Notes: a model not told the origin generated them from the letters alone. A stretch of 64,000 nt of DNA from Gammaproteobacteria bacterium (GCA_021772915.1 JAJFLB010000012.1:62001-126000), one strand, 5' to 3'; positions 51,135 to 60,967 are shown, numbered from the stretch's first letter. Translations and numbers: made by a program.

Positions 51135-52768
51135 GATTGCTCCTCAACAGGCCCTATTTCGGATTGTATCCACTGTGAGTCAAATGACTCCGTCTCCGCA
51201 AACGCACGGTGACTCTTATCTGTAACCGAGAAATAATAGGCACAAGACAGGTTTGCGAGCATGGCAAACAGGGTTGGATAGGCGTAGGGGAAGACCGGTC
51301 GCTCAAAGCCCAATAATGTGACCCAGACGGTCGGACCCAGCAGCACCAGGATCAGAGCGGTGGCAAGCCCCGCGTAACCGCCGGCCAGTGCCCCTCGGGT
51401 CGTGAATCTTGACCAGTACATGGACAAAAAAAGCACCGGGAAATTAACACTCGCAGCGATGGCCAGTGCGATCAGTGCCAGTACCGCGACGTTTTCACCC
51501 TCGAGCAGTATTGCCAGGGCCATGGTAGTTAGGCCAATCACCAGTGTTGTGATACGGGAGATGCGTAATTCTGTATCCCGGTCACTTTCACCGTGACGGA
51601 TAACATTGGCATACAGGTCATGTGACACAGCAGCCGCGGCAGACAGGGTCAAACCGGATACCACAGCCAGTATGGTGGCGAATGCCACCGCCGAAATAAA
51701 GCCAAGAAACAGGTCACCGCCAATGACTTTTGAAAGGTGTACGGCGGACATGTTGGAGCCACCAATGAGACCGCCATCGGCTAACAAAAATTCCGGGTTT
51801 CTGCTGACGTATACAACTGCGCCAAGACCAATGATAAATATCAAGCTCTGAAAATACCCTATAAATCCGATTGCATAGGCCACCGAACGTCTGGCCTGGC
51901 GGGCGTCAGGGACGGTGAAAAAACGCATCAACACGTGTGGCAGGCCGGCCGTACCAAATACGAATGCCAGGCCGATTGAGATGATGGTGATAATGTCGGT
52001 GAACATCACACCGGGTGCCATGATGGCCGCTCCCTTTGCATGTGTGTTAACGGCGGCTGTGATCAAGGTGCCAAAATCGAAATTCATCAGGGACATGACG
52101 CCGTACCCAATAATCGTCCCACCTGTCAGCAGCAGGACAGCTTTAATGGTTTGTATCCAGGTGGTTGCAAGCATACCGCCAAACATCACATACAGGGTCA
52201 TCAGCACGCCTACCAGAATCACGGCAGATTCGTAGGGCAGGCCAAACAGGATTTGAATCAACGCACCTGCGCCCACCATCTGGGCCAGCAAATAGGGAAT
52301 TGCCACTGCGAGGGAGCCGATTGCAGACATCGTTCGTACCGGTCCGCGCTCCAGGCGGAAGGCGACAACATCGGTAAAAGTATACTGGCCAAGATTTCGT
52401 AACCGTTCTGCCACCAGCAACAGGATCACGGCCCAACCCATTGTTCCGCCAATAATAAACAACATACCATCCATTCCCGTGCTGTAAACCAGCGCGGTAA
52501 CACCCAGGAATGTTGCTGCCGACATAAAATCCCCAGCGATCGCGAGTCCGTTCTGAAACCCACCGATGCTCTTGCCTGCTGCATAAAAATCCGAACGAGT
52601 CCTGGTGCGAGATGCTGCCCACCATGTAATGAAAAGGGTGATGCCAATGAAGAGAAAAAACATCAGTATTGCGGTGAGATTTATTTCTGACCCACCCCCA
52701 TCAAGAGCTTGGGCTCCAGTCGCTGTCAGGAAAAGTAGTGGAGCGTATGGCATCAACCTGGGTCTCAT
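51131..52768 (-). CDS. Cation/organic acid symporter, ActP-like (SSS family)
   Basis: 545 residues with about 13 TM segments after an N-terminal hydrophobic signal-like segment (LLFLTATGAQA). Sodium:solute-symporter blocks are present: DFYAAGKSIGGFQNGLAIAGDFMSAATFLG and FGTAGLPHVLMRFFTVPDARQARRS. ActP imports acetate and other short or aromatic monocarboxylates. The adjacent ligase makes an aryl acid the likely cargo. The start overlaps the DUF485 gene end by 4 nt and the ligase start overlaps its end, so all three are translationally coupled. Confidence 0.9.
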   Translation of the reverse strand: MRPRLMPYAPLLFLTATGAQALDGGGSEINLTAILMFFLFIGITLFITWWAASRTRTRSDFYAAGKSIGGFQNGLAIAGDFMSAATFLGVTALVYSTGMDGMLFIIGGTMGWAVILLLVAERLRNLGQYTFTDVVAFRLERGPVRTMSAIGSLAVAIPYLLAQMVGAGALIQILFGLPYESAVILVGVLMTLYVMFGGMLATTWIQTIKAVLLLTGGTIIGYGVMSLMNFDFGTLITAAVNTHAKGAAIMAPGVMFTDIITIISIGLAFVFGTAGLPHVLMRFFTVPDARQARRSVAYAIGFIGYFQSLIFIIGLGAVVYVSRNPEFLLADGGLIGGSNMSAVHLSKVIGGDLFLGFISAVAFATILAVVSGLTLSAAAAVSHDLYANVIRHGESDRDTELRISRITTLVIGLTTMALAILLEGENVAVLALIALAIAASVNFPVLFLSMYWSRFTTRGALAGGYAGLATALILVLLGPTVWVTLLGFERPVFPYAYPTLFAMLANLSCAYYFSVTDKSHRAFAETESFDSQWIQSEIGPVEEQS

Positions 52769-53076
52769 CGCTCGACCTCTGTAGTGATTTTTTGCCCAAG
52801 AGGCTCAAAAAGACCATTGGCGACCCAGACATAGGCCAGCGTAAGAATAAAAATCATGGCAAGTACTGCGTAGCCCATTGCTACCCCGATGGGGACCACC
52901 CCACCGGTGAACAGGGGGCGGGCAAGAAATGCAGGAAAATAGACCGACAACAACCCGAATGCCAAGTAAAATCCCAGCAGAAAAAGCAAAAAAGACCACG
53001 AGACCCAGCGCCGCACGGTCACAAGGCGCCTGAAGTCTTTGTTGCTTAGGATCTCTTTATCTGCCTGCGAAAGCAT
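52765..53076 (-). CDS. DUF485 membrane protein (YjcH-like, ActP partner)
   Basis: 103 residues from the ATG at 53076 with GGGAGA 8 nt upstream; an in-frame upstream start (53121) would extend it across the promoter region. Two TM helices (~27-47 and ~58-83) frame the DUF485 pattern (LVTVRRWVSWSFLLFLLGFY ... GYAVLAMIFILTLAYVWVANG). It is nearly always encoded before actP and is thought to assist the symporter. It is the first gene of the operon. Confidence 0.88.
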   Translation of the reverse strand: MLSQADKEILSNKDFRRLVTVRRWVSWSFLLFLLGFYLAFGLLSVYFPAFLARPLFTGGVVPIGVAMGYAVLAMIFILTLAYVWVANGLFEPLGQKITTEVER

Positions 53077-53125
53077 GTGTCTTTTCTCCCGGGTGTGGTT
53101 TTCTGGTATAAAAGGGCTCACTCGA

Positions 53126-53139
53126 CCTTGAGTTCAAGG
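53126..53139. promoter_or_regulatory. Operator-like palindrome CCTTGAGTTCAAGG
   Basis: Perfect 6-bp arms (CCTTGA / TCAAGG) surround a 2-bp centre in the 74-bp gap between the divergent DUF485 operon and the LuxR gene, 11 bp before the LuxR start. A LuxR-type dimer binding here could control both directions. TATAAA at 53107-53112 could be a -10 element on the plus strand. Confidence 0.45.
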
Positions 53140-53150
53140 GCTTATAGTTT

Positions 53151-54035
53151 ATGACGTCAGCTAAACAGACCAGCCGCAACCGCAATCTGGGAAAGCCCGA
53201 TAACCGCTTACGGGATCCCGTTGCCTTTGGCCATCCAATCTGGTTGGAAGGTTTGACCCGGTTGTGTCGTAGTATCGGGTCAACGGGCTTTGAATCAGGT
53301 TTGCTCAAGCTACTTAACAAGGTTACTCCTGTAGATCACTGTGTCGTGTTTACCTTCGGAGAAGGTGGTGCCGGGCATCTTTTCACCCACGGTAGAATGC
53401 CGGTCGCAGAAGCGCAACAACTTGCTGACGATTACGTGCAAAACTTTCACCGGCAAGATCCTAATTATGAGCAGGTTTCCGGCGCTGCCGAGGGCTGCGA
53501 AAACAGCCTGATACCGCTGGACAATAATACGGCCAATGACTCTGCTTATCGAAATCATTTTTTTGATCGCCATGACCTGATTGACAAAGCCTCGACCGTC
53601 GGCAGGGTCGAGCAGGGCAGTGTGTACTGTAACTTCTACCGTATGGGTCGTTCCGGAACCTACTCCGGCAAGGACTGGCAACTGCTTGAGTCTATCCTGC
53701 CATTGGTTACAACCCTCATTTCCACGCACTATCGCATACTCCGTTTGAATTCTGCAGATAAACAACGCCCACCTCGAAATGCGCGCAGTCTGGTACACAA
53801 TATCATCAGCAAGAATGTACCACCGTTTTCCCAGTTGACCCCACGTGAACGGGAGGTTTGTGAACGAATTTTGTTGGGCTACACGTCGGTAGGTATCGGA
53901 CTCGATCTCGACATTGCGCAATCCAGCGTGGTTACCTATCGACGCCGTGCCTATGAGAAGCTGGATATATCTACCCAGAACGAATTATTTACGATTTGTC
54001 TGACCGCCAGCCAATATCACTACGAAACAGCGTAG
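53151..54035 (+). CDS. LuxR-family transcriptional regulator
   Basis: 294 residues. The C-terminal ~65 residues hold the LuxR helix-turn-helix: LTPREREVCERILLGYTSVG with recognition helix region IAQSSVVTYRRRAYEKL, then DISTQNELF. The N-terminal ~220 residues (GFESGLLKLLNKVTPVDHCVVFTF) are a putative sensory domain that I cannot assign; no autoinducer-binding signature or receiver Asp is clear. It diverges from the symporter/ligase/monooxygenase operon with a shared operator and so is probably its regulator. Confidence 0.88.
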   Translation: MTSAKQTSRNRNLGKPDNRLRDPVAFGHPIWLEGLTRLCRSIGSTGFESGLLKLLNKVTPVDHCVVFTFGEGGAGHLFTHGRMPVAEAQQLADDYVQNFHRQDPNYEQVSGAAEGCENSLIPLDNNTANDSAYRNHFFDRHDLIDKASTVGRVEQGSVYCNFYRMGRSGTYSGKDWQLLESILPLVTTLISTHYRILRLNSADKQRPPRNARSLVHNIISKNVPPFSQLTPREREVCERILLGYTSVGIGLDLDIAQSSVVTYRRRAYEKLDISTQNELFTICLTASQYHYETA

Positions 54036-54110
54036 ATACCGCCACATCAATCGCCTGACACCAATGTTAGCGTAAGGGCTTGTATCCCCATGTCAACACA
54101 AAAGTGGACA

Positions 54111-54133
54111 CTAGCCCGCATGATGCGGGCTAG
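54111..54133. repeat. 23-bp CTAG-bounded palindrome, short copy
   Basis: CTAGCCCGCAT (54111-54121) and ATGCGGGCTAG (54123-54133) are perfectly complementary around a single G. It is the terminal part of the element at 10867 with the interior lost. The TAG stop of the SDR gene (54132-54130 on the minus strand) lies in the right arm. Confidence 0.55.
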
Positions 54134-54900
54134 CCCACTTCACCACCGGCCACGGCAATAGCCTGGCCCGTGATGGACTCAGATGCCGGGCCACATAGCC
54201 ACATGACAGTTTCTGCGACTTCTTCGGGCTCGACCAGGCGGCCCTGAGGGTTGTTTTTGAGCAACTCTGCAAGAGCCTTGTCTCGCTCCAAACCTGTATT
54301 TTCGACGATGGTGTCCAGGGAGCGGCTGACCAGGTCAGTGTCGGTATAGCCGGGGCAAACGGCGTTCACCGTGATACCTTTCTGGGCCAATTCAAGCGCC
54401 AGGGCGCGGGTAAAACCCAATACGCCATGTTTGGCTGCGCAATAGGCGGATACGTAAGCATAGCCTTTAAGGGCTGCCGTACTTGCAATATTAATAATTC
54501 TGCCAAAGCCGGTTTTTGACATGGAGTCGACCACGGCTTTGGTACACAGGTAGGTCCCTGTCAGGTTAACGGCCAGCATTTTGTCCCAAAGTCCGTCTTC
54601 CATTTTTGTTATGGCGCTAGATTCCGCGGTGCCCGCGTTGTTGACCAGAATACTTACCGGACCATCGGTCTGCACTGCGGCGCTAAACCCTCTTTTAACA
54701 GTATCCGGATCGGAAATATCTACAGTTTGCCAGGCGGTGCCGAGCTGGTCAGCTGTTGCCGCGAGTTTTTCCCGGTTACGGCTCATCAGGGTGACACGTG
54801 CACCGGTTGCGGCCAGTTGTGCGGCGATGGCTGCACCAATACCGCTTGCGCCACCGGTAACAACCGCGTGCTGATTTGCGTAATAATGGGGTAGGTCCAT
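54130..54900 (-). CDS. Short-chain dehydrogenase/reductase (FabG/PhaB-like)
   Basis: 256 residues. VTGGASGIG (14-22) is the cofactor motif, NNAG (87-90) is the structural motif, and the catalytic residues are Ser140, Tyr153 and Lys157 in IASTAALKGY ... YCAAKHG. A short Arg-rich stretch after strand 2 (MSRNREKL) suggests NADP(H). It probably reduces or oxidises a 3-hydroxyacyl-CoA-type substrate. The MaoC-like hydratase gene upstream (96-bp gap, same strand) would supply the 3-hydroxyacyl intermediate. Confidence 0.85.
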   Translation of the reverse strand: MDLPHYYANQHAVVTGGASGIGAAIAAQLAATGARVTLMSRNREKLAATADQLGTAWQTVDISDPDTVKRGFSAAVQTDGPVSILVNNAGTAESSAITKMEDGLWDKMLAVNLTGTYLCTKAVVDSMSKTGFGRIINIASTAALKGYAYVSAYCAAKHGVLGFTRALALELAQKGITVNAVCPGYTDTDLVSRSLDTIVENTGLERDKALAELLKNNPQGRLVEPEEVAETVMWLCGPASESITGQAIAVAGGEVG

Positions 54901-54996
54901 TAATTCAGTTTCCGCTCAACCGGTCTTGCCCCGGGTTGTGTGAGGTGCCTCGATACCTTGGTGTGTACCATTGGGCCAATTCTCTGTGACACCCTG

Positions 54997-55455
54997 TTAC
55001 ACAATGTACAGGGAAAGAATCTCAGCGATCATTGCCGGGGTTTCCATGTTTTCTATTTCCACTTTAACAGATCTCCTGAGTAGCCATTGGCCTGTCTTTT
55101 TGGGTGTTATTTCCAGTATTGTTTGATGCGAACGAATCCGATCTGTCACGCTGACTGGACGCAAAAACCTGACCTTGTTGGACCCGTAATTGATCGCCAT
55201 GACCAACCCTGCAGGTACGATCATGTTTTGTGCATTGAGGTAAGAAAGCAAGGAAAGTGTCAGGTAACCGTGCGCGATAGTACCGCCAAATGAGGTTTGT
55301 GCCGCCTTGATCGGGTCAACGTGAATAAACTGATGGTCGTTGGTTGCGGCGGCGAACTCGTTGATCTTCTCCTGGTCGATTAGCAGCCACTCTGAGGGTT
55401 CGAGCCTTCTTCCGGAGCTGGCAGTAAACTCGTCCAGGCTAACCGTAATGGTCAT
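54997..55455 (-). CDS. MaoC-like (R)-specific enoyl-CoA hydratase
   Basis: 152 residues of the hot-dog fold. The hydratase-2 motif is visible: Asp40 and His45 in TNDHQFIHVDP, then FGGTIAHGYLTLSLL (56-70). It hydrates enoyl-CoA to (R)-3-hydroxyacyl-CoA, the substrate of PhaB/FabG-like reductases such as the neighbouring gene. A single copy of the CTAGCCCGCAT repeat half-site lies 3 bp before its start (55458-55468) and disturbs the usual Shine-Dalgarno position. Confidence 0.85.
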   Translation of the reverse strand: MTITVSLDEFTASSGRRLEPSEWLLIDQEKINEFAAATNDHQFIHVDPIKAAQTSFGGTIAHGYLTLSLLSYLNAQNMIVPAGLVMAINYGSNKVRFLRPVSVTDRIRSHQTILEITPKKTGQWLLRRSVKVEIENMETPAMIAEILSLYIV

Positions 55456-55457
55456 GC

Positions 55458-55468
55458 TCTAGCCCGCA
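55458..55468. repeat. Half-site of the CTAG palindrome family
   Basis: CTAGCCCGCAT without the matching inverted copy. It may be the remnant of an excision or a partial copy. It lies immediately upstream of the MaoC-like gene. Confidence 0.35.
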
Positions 55469-55552
55469 TCTTGCGTGCAATGGTGTCTCTCAGCACGGGG
55501 TTTGCCCGGACTCTGTTTTGCGCTGTGCCAATAGTTTCTCCACATGGTAAAA

Positions 55553-56635
<1,083 letters not shown>

Positions 56636-56783
56636 TCAATCACATAACACCTGGCCGTTTATTTTACTTTTGAGCCAATCGATCAAACGGTGAGCGGTCA
56701 GGAATCAGCCGTTGTTCAGCATCCGCAGAAGACCCACGCCATCTTCCGGGACGACCCTGCAGTATTTGGATTAAAGACTGCCG

Positions 56784-57992
56784 TCAGCCCCCGATCAACT
56801 GGCCAATGCGTCCGGTCAGTATCGCCAGGTAATTGCCCAGGGCATAACCGATCAAAGCCATCAGTATAGAAGCCGGCACCAGGGTTTCGCGGTGGTGGGC
56901 AGCGACGATGGGTGCCGATGCTGCCCCCCCGATATTGGCAGCCGATGCGATCGCGACGGTATGCACATCAACACGAAACAGCCAGGCGCCTGCGAGGATG
57001 AAAATGGCATGAATCATGATCCAGACATAGGCCATCATCACAAAGGCACCCATGGTTGCGAAACTTGCTTCACTCAAATCCATGGTGGCACCGACCCGCG
57101 CCACATAGACGTAAATGATGGCCATGGCGATGGGCTGCGCAGCAGGTAGCTTGCGGGCAGGTGTGACCGAGGCCAGCAGGGCGAAAGTTGTGACCAGCAG
57201 GATCAACCAGGTTCCCGCGGTAATCACGGTGGCGCCGCCGATGACCACCGGAGGCAATACTTCTGACAGAGCCAGTGAAATCGAGGTGAACCCGATGGCC
57301 AACAAGGCGAGGTAAAGCAAGCTGGTCATTGTGGGTGCAGATTCTTTGCTGTCAAATTCACCCGCGGCCTGCTCCATTTGCTCAATTCGATCGCTGGGTA
57401 CTTTCATCCAACGGTTGAAACGATCTGCAAATGCCTTGGAGCCAAGCAAAATTGGCAGCCAGATGAGATACACCATCTGGTCGGCAGCAGCGGCCATGGT
57501 CAGATCACCTGCGGTACCCTCTAAACCGGCATGTGCTGCTGTCATATTTCCCGTGCCGCCGATCCAGCTGCCCGCCAGCGTGCCAAAGGCTCGCCAACTG
57601 TCTTTCGGCAAGGGGAAATACGGTGCCCAGTCAATTGACTGCCCAAGCGTGTAGGCGAGCACGCCACCCAGAACCACACCCACACTACCAATCAGCATCA
57701 CAAAAACGCCTTTGCCCATAATCCGGACCGCACTGAGTACATCCACCTTGATTAGCATCAACACAATAAAGACCGGCAGTCCGTAGTGACGCAAAAAGTC
57801 ATAAGCGCCATTTTCAAATGGGATCATGCCGAAGTTAGACAGCAGCACAGGCGATGCGTATATGAAAATCAGGGGTGGCAGGTATTCGAATATCTTTGCC
57901 TGGCTGCGGCGTTCCAGCCAGAACCAGAATGCAACAACTGCGACCAGGACGGTCATGACACCGGCGGGTGATGAAATAAGGGTTGTGCTCAT
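56784..57992 (-). CDS. DUF819 family membrane protein
   Basis: 402 residues with about 10-11 TM segments, starting LISSPAGVMTVLVAVVAFWFWL. Inner signature segments are AFGTLAGSWIGGTGNMTAAHAGL and ASAANIGGAASAPIVAAHH, Gly- and Ala-rich re-entrant-like loops typical of carboxylate or amino acid carriers related to GltS. The substrate is unknown. The start overlaps the upstream cobalamin-binding-protein gene end (4 nt), making a three-gene minus-strand operon ampE-btuF-DUF819. Confidence 0.85.
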   Translation of the reverse strand: MSTTLISSPAGVMTVLVAVVAFWFWLERRSQAKIFEYLPPLIFIYASPVLLSNFGMIPFENGAYDFLRHYGLPVFIVLMLIKVDVLSAVRIMGKGVFVMLIGSVGVVLGGVLAYTLGQSIDWAPYFPLPKDSWRAFGTLAGSWIGGTGNMTAAHAGLEGTAGDLTMAAAADQMVYLIWLPILLGSKAFADRFNRWMKVPSDRIEQMEQAAGEFDSKESAPTMTSLLYLALLAIGFTSISLALSEVLPPVVIGGATVITAGTWLILLVTTFALLASVTPARKLPAAQPIAMAIIYVYVARVGATMDLSEASFATMGAFVMMAYVWIMIHAIFILAGAWLFRVDVHTVAIASAANIGGAASAPIVAAHHRETLVPASILMALIGYALGNYLAILTGRIGQLIGG

Positions 57993-58930
57993 GGGATATT
58001 CACCTGTTGATTGTTATTCCCGCGTATTTTGTCCAGAAGTTTACAGGCCAATTCTATGCTGTCCAGTAAGCGCGGTGCCGCTCGGGAGATTTCGTCGGCC
58101 GGCAGGTACAACAGCGCTCGATCGTTAACAGCCTGTAGTTGAGGCCAGTCCTCCCATACCTTTAATGATTGTGGGTATTCTGCCATTTTTGGTGCAATTA
58201 TGGCTTGCGGGTTTGCCAGGATGACGGATTCACGGCTCACCTGTGGCGCCAGTGTCGGCAGGTCTGCAAAGACATTACGACCGCCACAAATTTCCAGGCT
58301 GTAACTGATAATGTGCTGACCATTGATGGTATACAGGGGGTGGGTTGCAATCTGGTAAAAAAAGTCAACGGAGGTTTTGCCGGCGTTTTGTCGCTTGAGT
58401 ACTCCAAGGCGTTTGCGCAGGTGGTTTGCCGTTTCCGTTCCGAGGGCTTGTGTGCCGGCTGCGCGGGCAATATTTTCTACGGCATTCGCAATTTCTTCTG
58501 GCCGCGTGATTTCAATTTGCCAAACCGTCAAGCCCAATTGTGTCAATTTTTGCAGGGCTGTTTGTGGGTTACCGGATTTCCAGCCGATCACGAGGTCTGG
58601 CTTGAGTTCTATAACACGCTCAAGATCGATTCGGAACGCGTTACCCACCCTGGGGATTTGGGACGCTTGCGCAGGGTAATCGCTATACTCAACAACGGCT
58701 TGCAGGCGATCGCCGGCACCGGCTGCGAACACCAATTCAGCGAGATTAGGTGCCAGTGTAATGATTCGTTTACTGGGTGCGGGCAGGGTAAGACTCTCAC
58801 CATTTGCCTGCCGCAAGGTGATGGAGGCAGATACCGGTTGGGTGAGCAGCCCCAAAAAGAGCAGCTGGGCTAACAAAAACTGGCCCCAGGAAATCCGGAC
58901 AGCGTGGATCCAGGCCGTGGAGTCCGTCAT
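57989..58930 (-). CDS. btuF: Periplasmic cobalamin-binding protein (BtuF-like)
   Basis: 313 residues. The ATG at 58930 overlaps the ampE stop (ATGA), which decides the start over an upstream in-frame one. The signal peptide is ~20-38 (FLLAQLLFLGLLTQPVSA). The two-lobed helical-backbone binding fold of BtuF/FhuD follows: RIITLAPNLAELVFAAGAGDRLQAVVEYSDYPAQA, LKPDLVIGWKSGNPQ and the YTINGQHIISYSLEICGGRN region. It delivers cobalamin to a BtuCD importer; no btuC/D genes are in the window. It could also bind another corrinoid or chelate. Confidence 0.88.
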   Translation of the reverse strand: MTDSTAWIHAVRISWGQFLLAQLLFLGLLTQPVSASITLRQANGESLTLPAPSKRIITLAPNLAELVFAAGAGDRLQAVVEYSDYPAQASQIPRVGNAFRIDLERVIELKPDLVIGWKSGNPQTALQKLTQLGLTVWQIEITRPEEIANAVENIARAAGTQALGTETANHLRKRLGVLKRQNAGKTSVDFFYQIATHPLYTINGQHIISYSLEICGGRNVFADLPTLAPQVSRESVILANPQAIIAPKMAEYPQSLKVWEDWPQLQAVNDRALLYLPADEISRAAPRLLDSIELACKLLDKIRGNNNQQVNIP

Positions 58931-59808
58931 GCGATCACGTTCACCAATAACAACAAGGCCAATATTGTTGCCCACACACCCAATAAACGCCAAACCAGGG
59001 CCATTGCCAGTTTGATGCAGGCCATTGGACCCACCAACTGGTCCGCGTAACCGTCATTTTCCGCGCTTCCTGTCATGACAATTGTCCGTGCACTGGTCAG
59101 CATGAACGCATTATTGCTCTCGAACAGGCCAGGACCACGTTCATCGTGATATTGTTTCCAGGCTTTGTACACAGAGTCGAAATCAGTTGCTATAGCCAGT
59201 GACAAGGTGATCAGCTGGGCCACCGGCCAATCCATAACCCGGTTTAAACGGGTGAGCAGGTCTTTTTGTTCGTCGTACAGTCCAAAATCATCGTCAATTA
59301 GCCAGCTCGCCAGACGATAGAGTAAAGCACCGTATATACCCAATACCGCAAACCAGAAAATGATTCCGAACCAACGCTTAAGCGCCTTTCGGAAAACGGC
59401 CTCCACAGCGATGACCTGACAGGTTTCCTCATCATCCGGTATCGGGCCATCCAATAATGCCTCAAGCGCCACTTGTTGCTGTTCGTCATCTTTTGCCTGG
59501 AAAACTCTGCTTACATCGATATCCAGGTCGCGGGGGCCAAAGGTATAGATCAACATTGCTATGGCCAGCAGAAACTCACCGAGGGACCCCAGAGTCGAAA
59601 ACAAAACGCTGTTGATTAGAAAAGCAGCCAGTAAAGGCAAACCGAGGATGACCAAAAAGCCAGTCATCCCGGCCCAGCCGGGCACGTTCTTGAGCGCTTC
59701 ATTGCAGTGTCTGGTAAATGAAGTTACCCACTCGAAGCGACGCAGTCGGCGCAGGTCGCGCACAAAATGACACAACGCGAATGCAATCAGAATTGAAACA
59801 ATGGTCAT
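58927..59808 (-). CDS. ampE: AmpE-like inner-membrane protein
   Basis: 293 residues from the ATG at 59808, the likely start; an in-frame start at 59877 adds 23 poorly conserved residues. There are about four TM segments: ~2-18, 47-66, 71-86 and a C-terminal one (VWRLLGVWATILALLLLVNVIA). The central NRVMDWPVAQLITLSLAIATDFDSVYKAW matches AmpE/CobD-like proteins. AmpE is a putative sensor in beta-lactamase induction and is related to the cobalamin CobD family, which fits the next gene being a cobalamin-binding protein. AmpD is not adjacent. Confidence 0.78.
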   Translation of the reverse strand: MTIVSILIAFALCHFVRDLRRLRRFEWVTSFTRHCNEALKNVPGWAGMTGFLVILGLPLLAAFLINSVLFSTLGSLGEFLLAIAMLIYTFGPRDLDIDVSRVFQAKDDEQQQVALEALLDGPIPDDEETCQVIAVEAVFRKALKRWFGIIFWFAVLGIYGALLYRLASWLIDDDFGLYDEQKDLLTRLNRVMDWPVAQLITLSLAIATDFDSVYKAWKQYHDERGPGLFESNNAFMLTSARTIVMTGSAENDGYADQLVGPMACIKLAMALVWRLLGVWATILALLLLVNVIA

Positions 59809-59880
59809 GGAGCCACACCCTTCCTGCCAGGAGCCGTTAGAGAGCTCCCGGTTTGTTGCTGTCGTCGTAACAAGCACATT

Positions 59881-59936
59881 TTAACCCGCATATTGCACCA
59901 GTATCATGGATGATGGCGCCGGACAGATGCGGGTTA
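59881..59936. repeat. CTAG-family palindrome copy, imperfect
   Basis: TTAACCCGCATATTGCACCAG (59881-59901) is the left terminus of the repeat family and ATGCGGGTTA (59927-59936) is a truncated right terminus. TAACCCGCAT (59882-59891) pairs with it. It lies between ampE and nudC and ends 16 bp before the nudC stop. Confidence 0.45.
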
Positions 59937-59952
59937 GTGTAATGTATCGAAA

Positions 59953-60963
59953 TCATTGCTGCTTTAATCGACCCACAGCTGCTGCCTTACGCTGATCTCG
60001 TACCAGTTGTTCCAGGTCACCACCACCATTTTGTCGGAACCAGTCTGCCAGTAGCCTGAAAGCAATTGAAACCGGTGGCGACAGGCGAACCACGTCGTCC
60101 TTTAAAGCGCTGGTCAGTGACTCTACGGTAAACCAGCGCGCTTCCTGGACTTCTTCGCTGACACCAAAATTGCGGCTAACGGCCTCTGCATAGAAACCAC
60201 ACATGGTTGACGCTGGAAACGGCCACGGTTGGGACGATACATAACGGATATCCGCCAGCTGCACACTGACCTCTTCGTATACTTCACGTACCACCGCATC
60301 TTCAAGGCTTTCACCTGGTTCCACAAACCCCGCAAGGGTCGAGAAATGCCCGGGATTCCAGCGGACATTACGGCCTAACAGACAGGCATTCTCATGTGTT
60401 ACCAGGACAATAATTGCGGGATCGATGCGCGGGAAAGTTTCACGGCTGCATTCCTCATTGCTGCACACCATACGATGGCCGGCAGAACGTAGCAGATTAG
60501 GGTTACCGCAGACGCCGCAAAAAGCGTGTCGGTGCTGCCAGTAATGCAAGGCCTTTGCATAAGCGAGTATCCCGGCATGTTTGGCGGCCATATCGATAGA
60601 AGCTCTCCGCAAATTTGTAAACAGGGCATTGGGAAAGCGCTCGAGAATGTTGTCCTTTTGTTCGTCTGTGACCGAAACGGCGAAATAATCATGTTTGCCA
60701 TCAGTGCCCAGCAAGGTGGGTGGCTGAATGCGGTCTGGTTGGCCAAGCTCATCTGGTGACAGGTAAATAGCAAGACTGCCAGAGGTATTGTGCTCCAGCA
60801 AACTACGACTACGCCAGAGGGGCACGAGGCGGGTTTGTTGATCGCAAAGTGCCGCGGCGACCCACTCGGCATCATCACGCAATTCTACTTCGCGGTTAAG
60901 ACGGACTGCGGTAAATTGATTGCGCTTCGACCGGGCAAGATGATCGATGCCGGTTGCGATCAT
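59953..60963 (-). CDS. nudC: NADH pyrophosphatase / NAD-capped RNA decapping hydrolase
   Basis: 336 residues from the ATG at 60963; an in-frame GTG at 61020 gives 19 unlikely extra residues. The N-terminal ~140 residues are the NudC-specific domain. Then comes the zinc ribbon with Cys149, Cys152, Cys167 and Cys172 (FCGVCG ... VCSNEEC), the Nudix box GFVEPGESLEDAVVREVYEE (212-231), and SQPWPFPAS, the signature of NudC-type enzymes. It hydrolyses NADH and removes NAD caps from RNA. AAGGAG lies 10 nt before this start, inside the inverted repeat at 60968-61036. Confidence 0.95.
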   Translation of the reverse strand: MIATGIDHLARSKRNQFTAVRLNREVELRDDAEWVAAALCDQQTRLVPLWRSRSLLEHNTSGSLAIYLSPDELGQPDRIQPPTLLGTDGKHDYFAVSVTDEQKDNILERFPNALFTNLRRASIDMAAKHAGILAYAKALHYWQHRHAFCGVCGNPNLLRSAGHRMVCSNEECSRETFPRIDPAIIVLVTHENACLLGRNVRWNPGHFSTLAGFVEPGESLEDAVVREVYEEVSVQLADIRYVSSQPWPFPASTMCGFYAEAVSRNFGVSEEVQEARWFTVESLTSALKDDVVRLSPPVSIAFRLLADWFRQNGGGDLEQLVRDQRKAAAVGRLKQQ

Positions 60964-60967
60964 CCTG

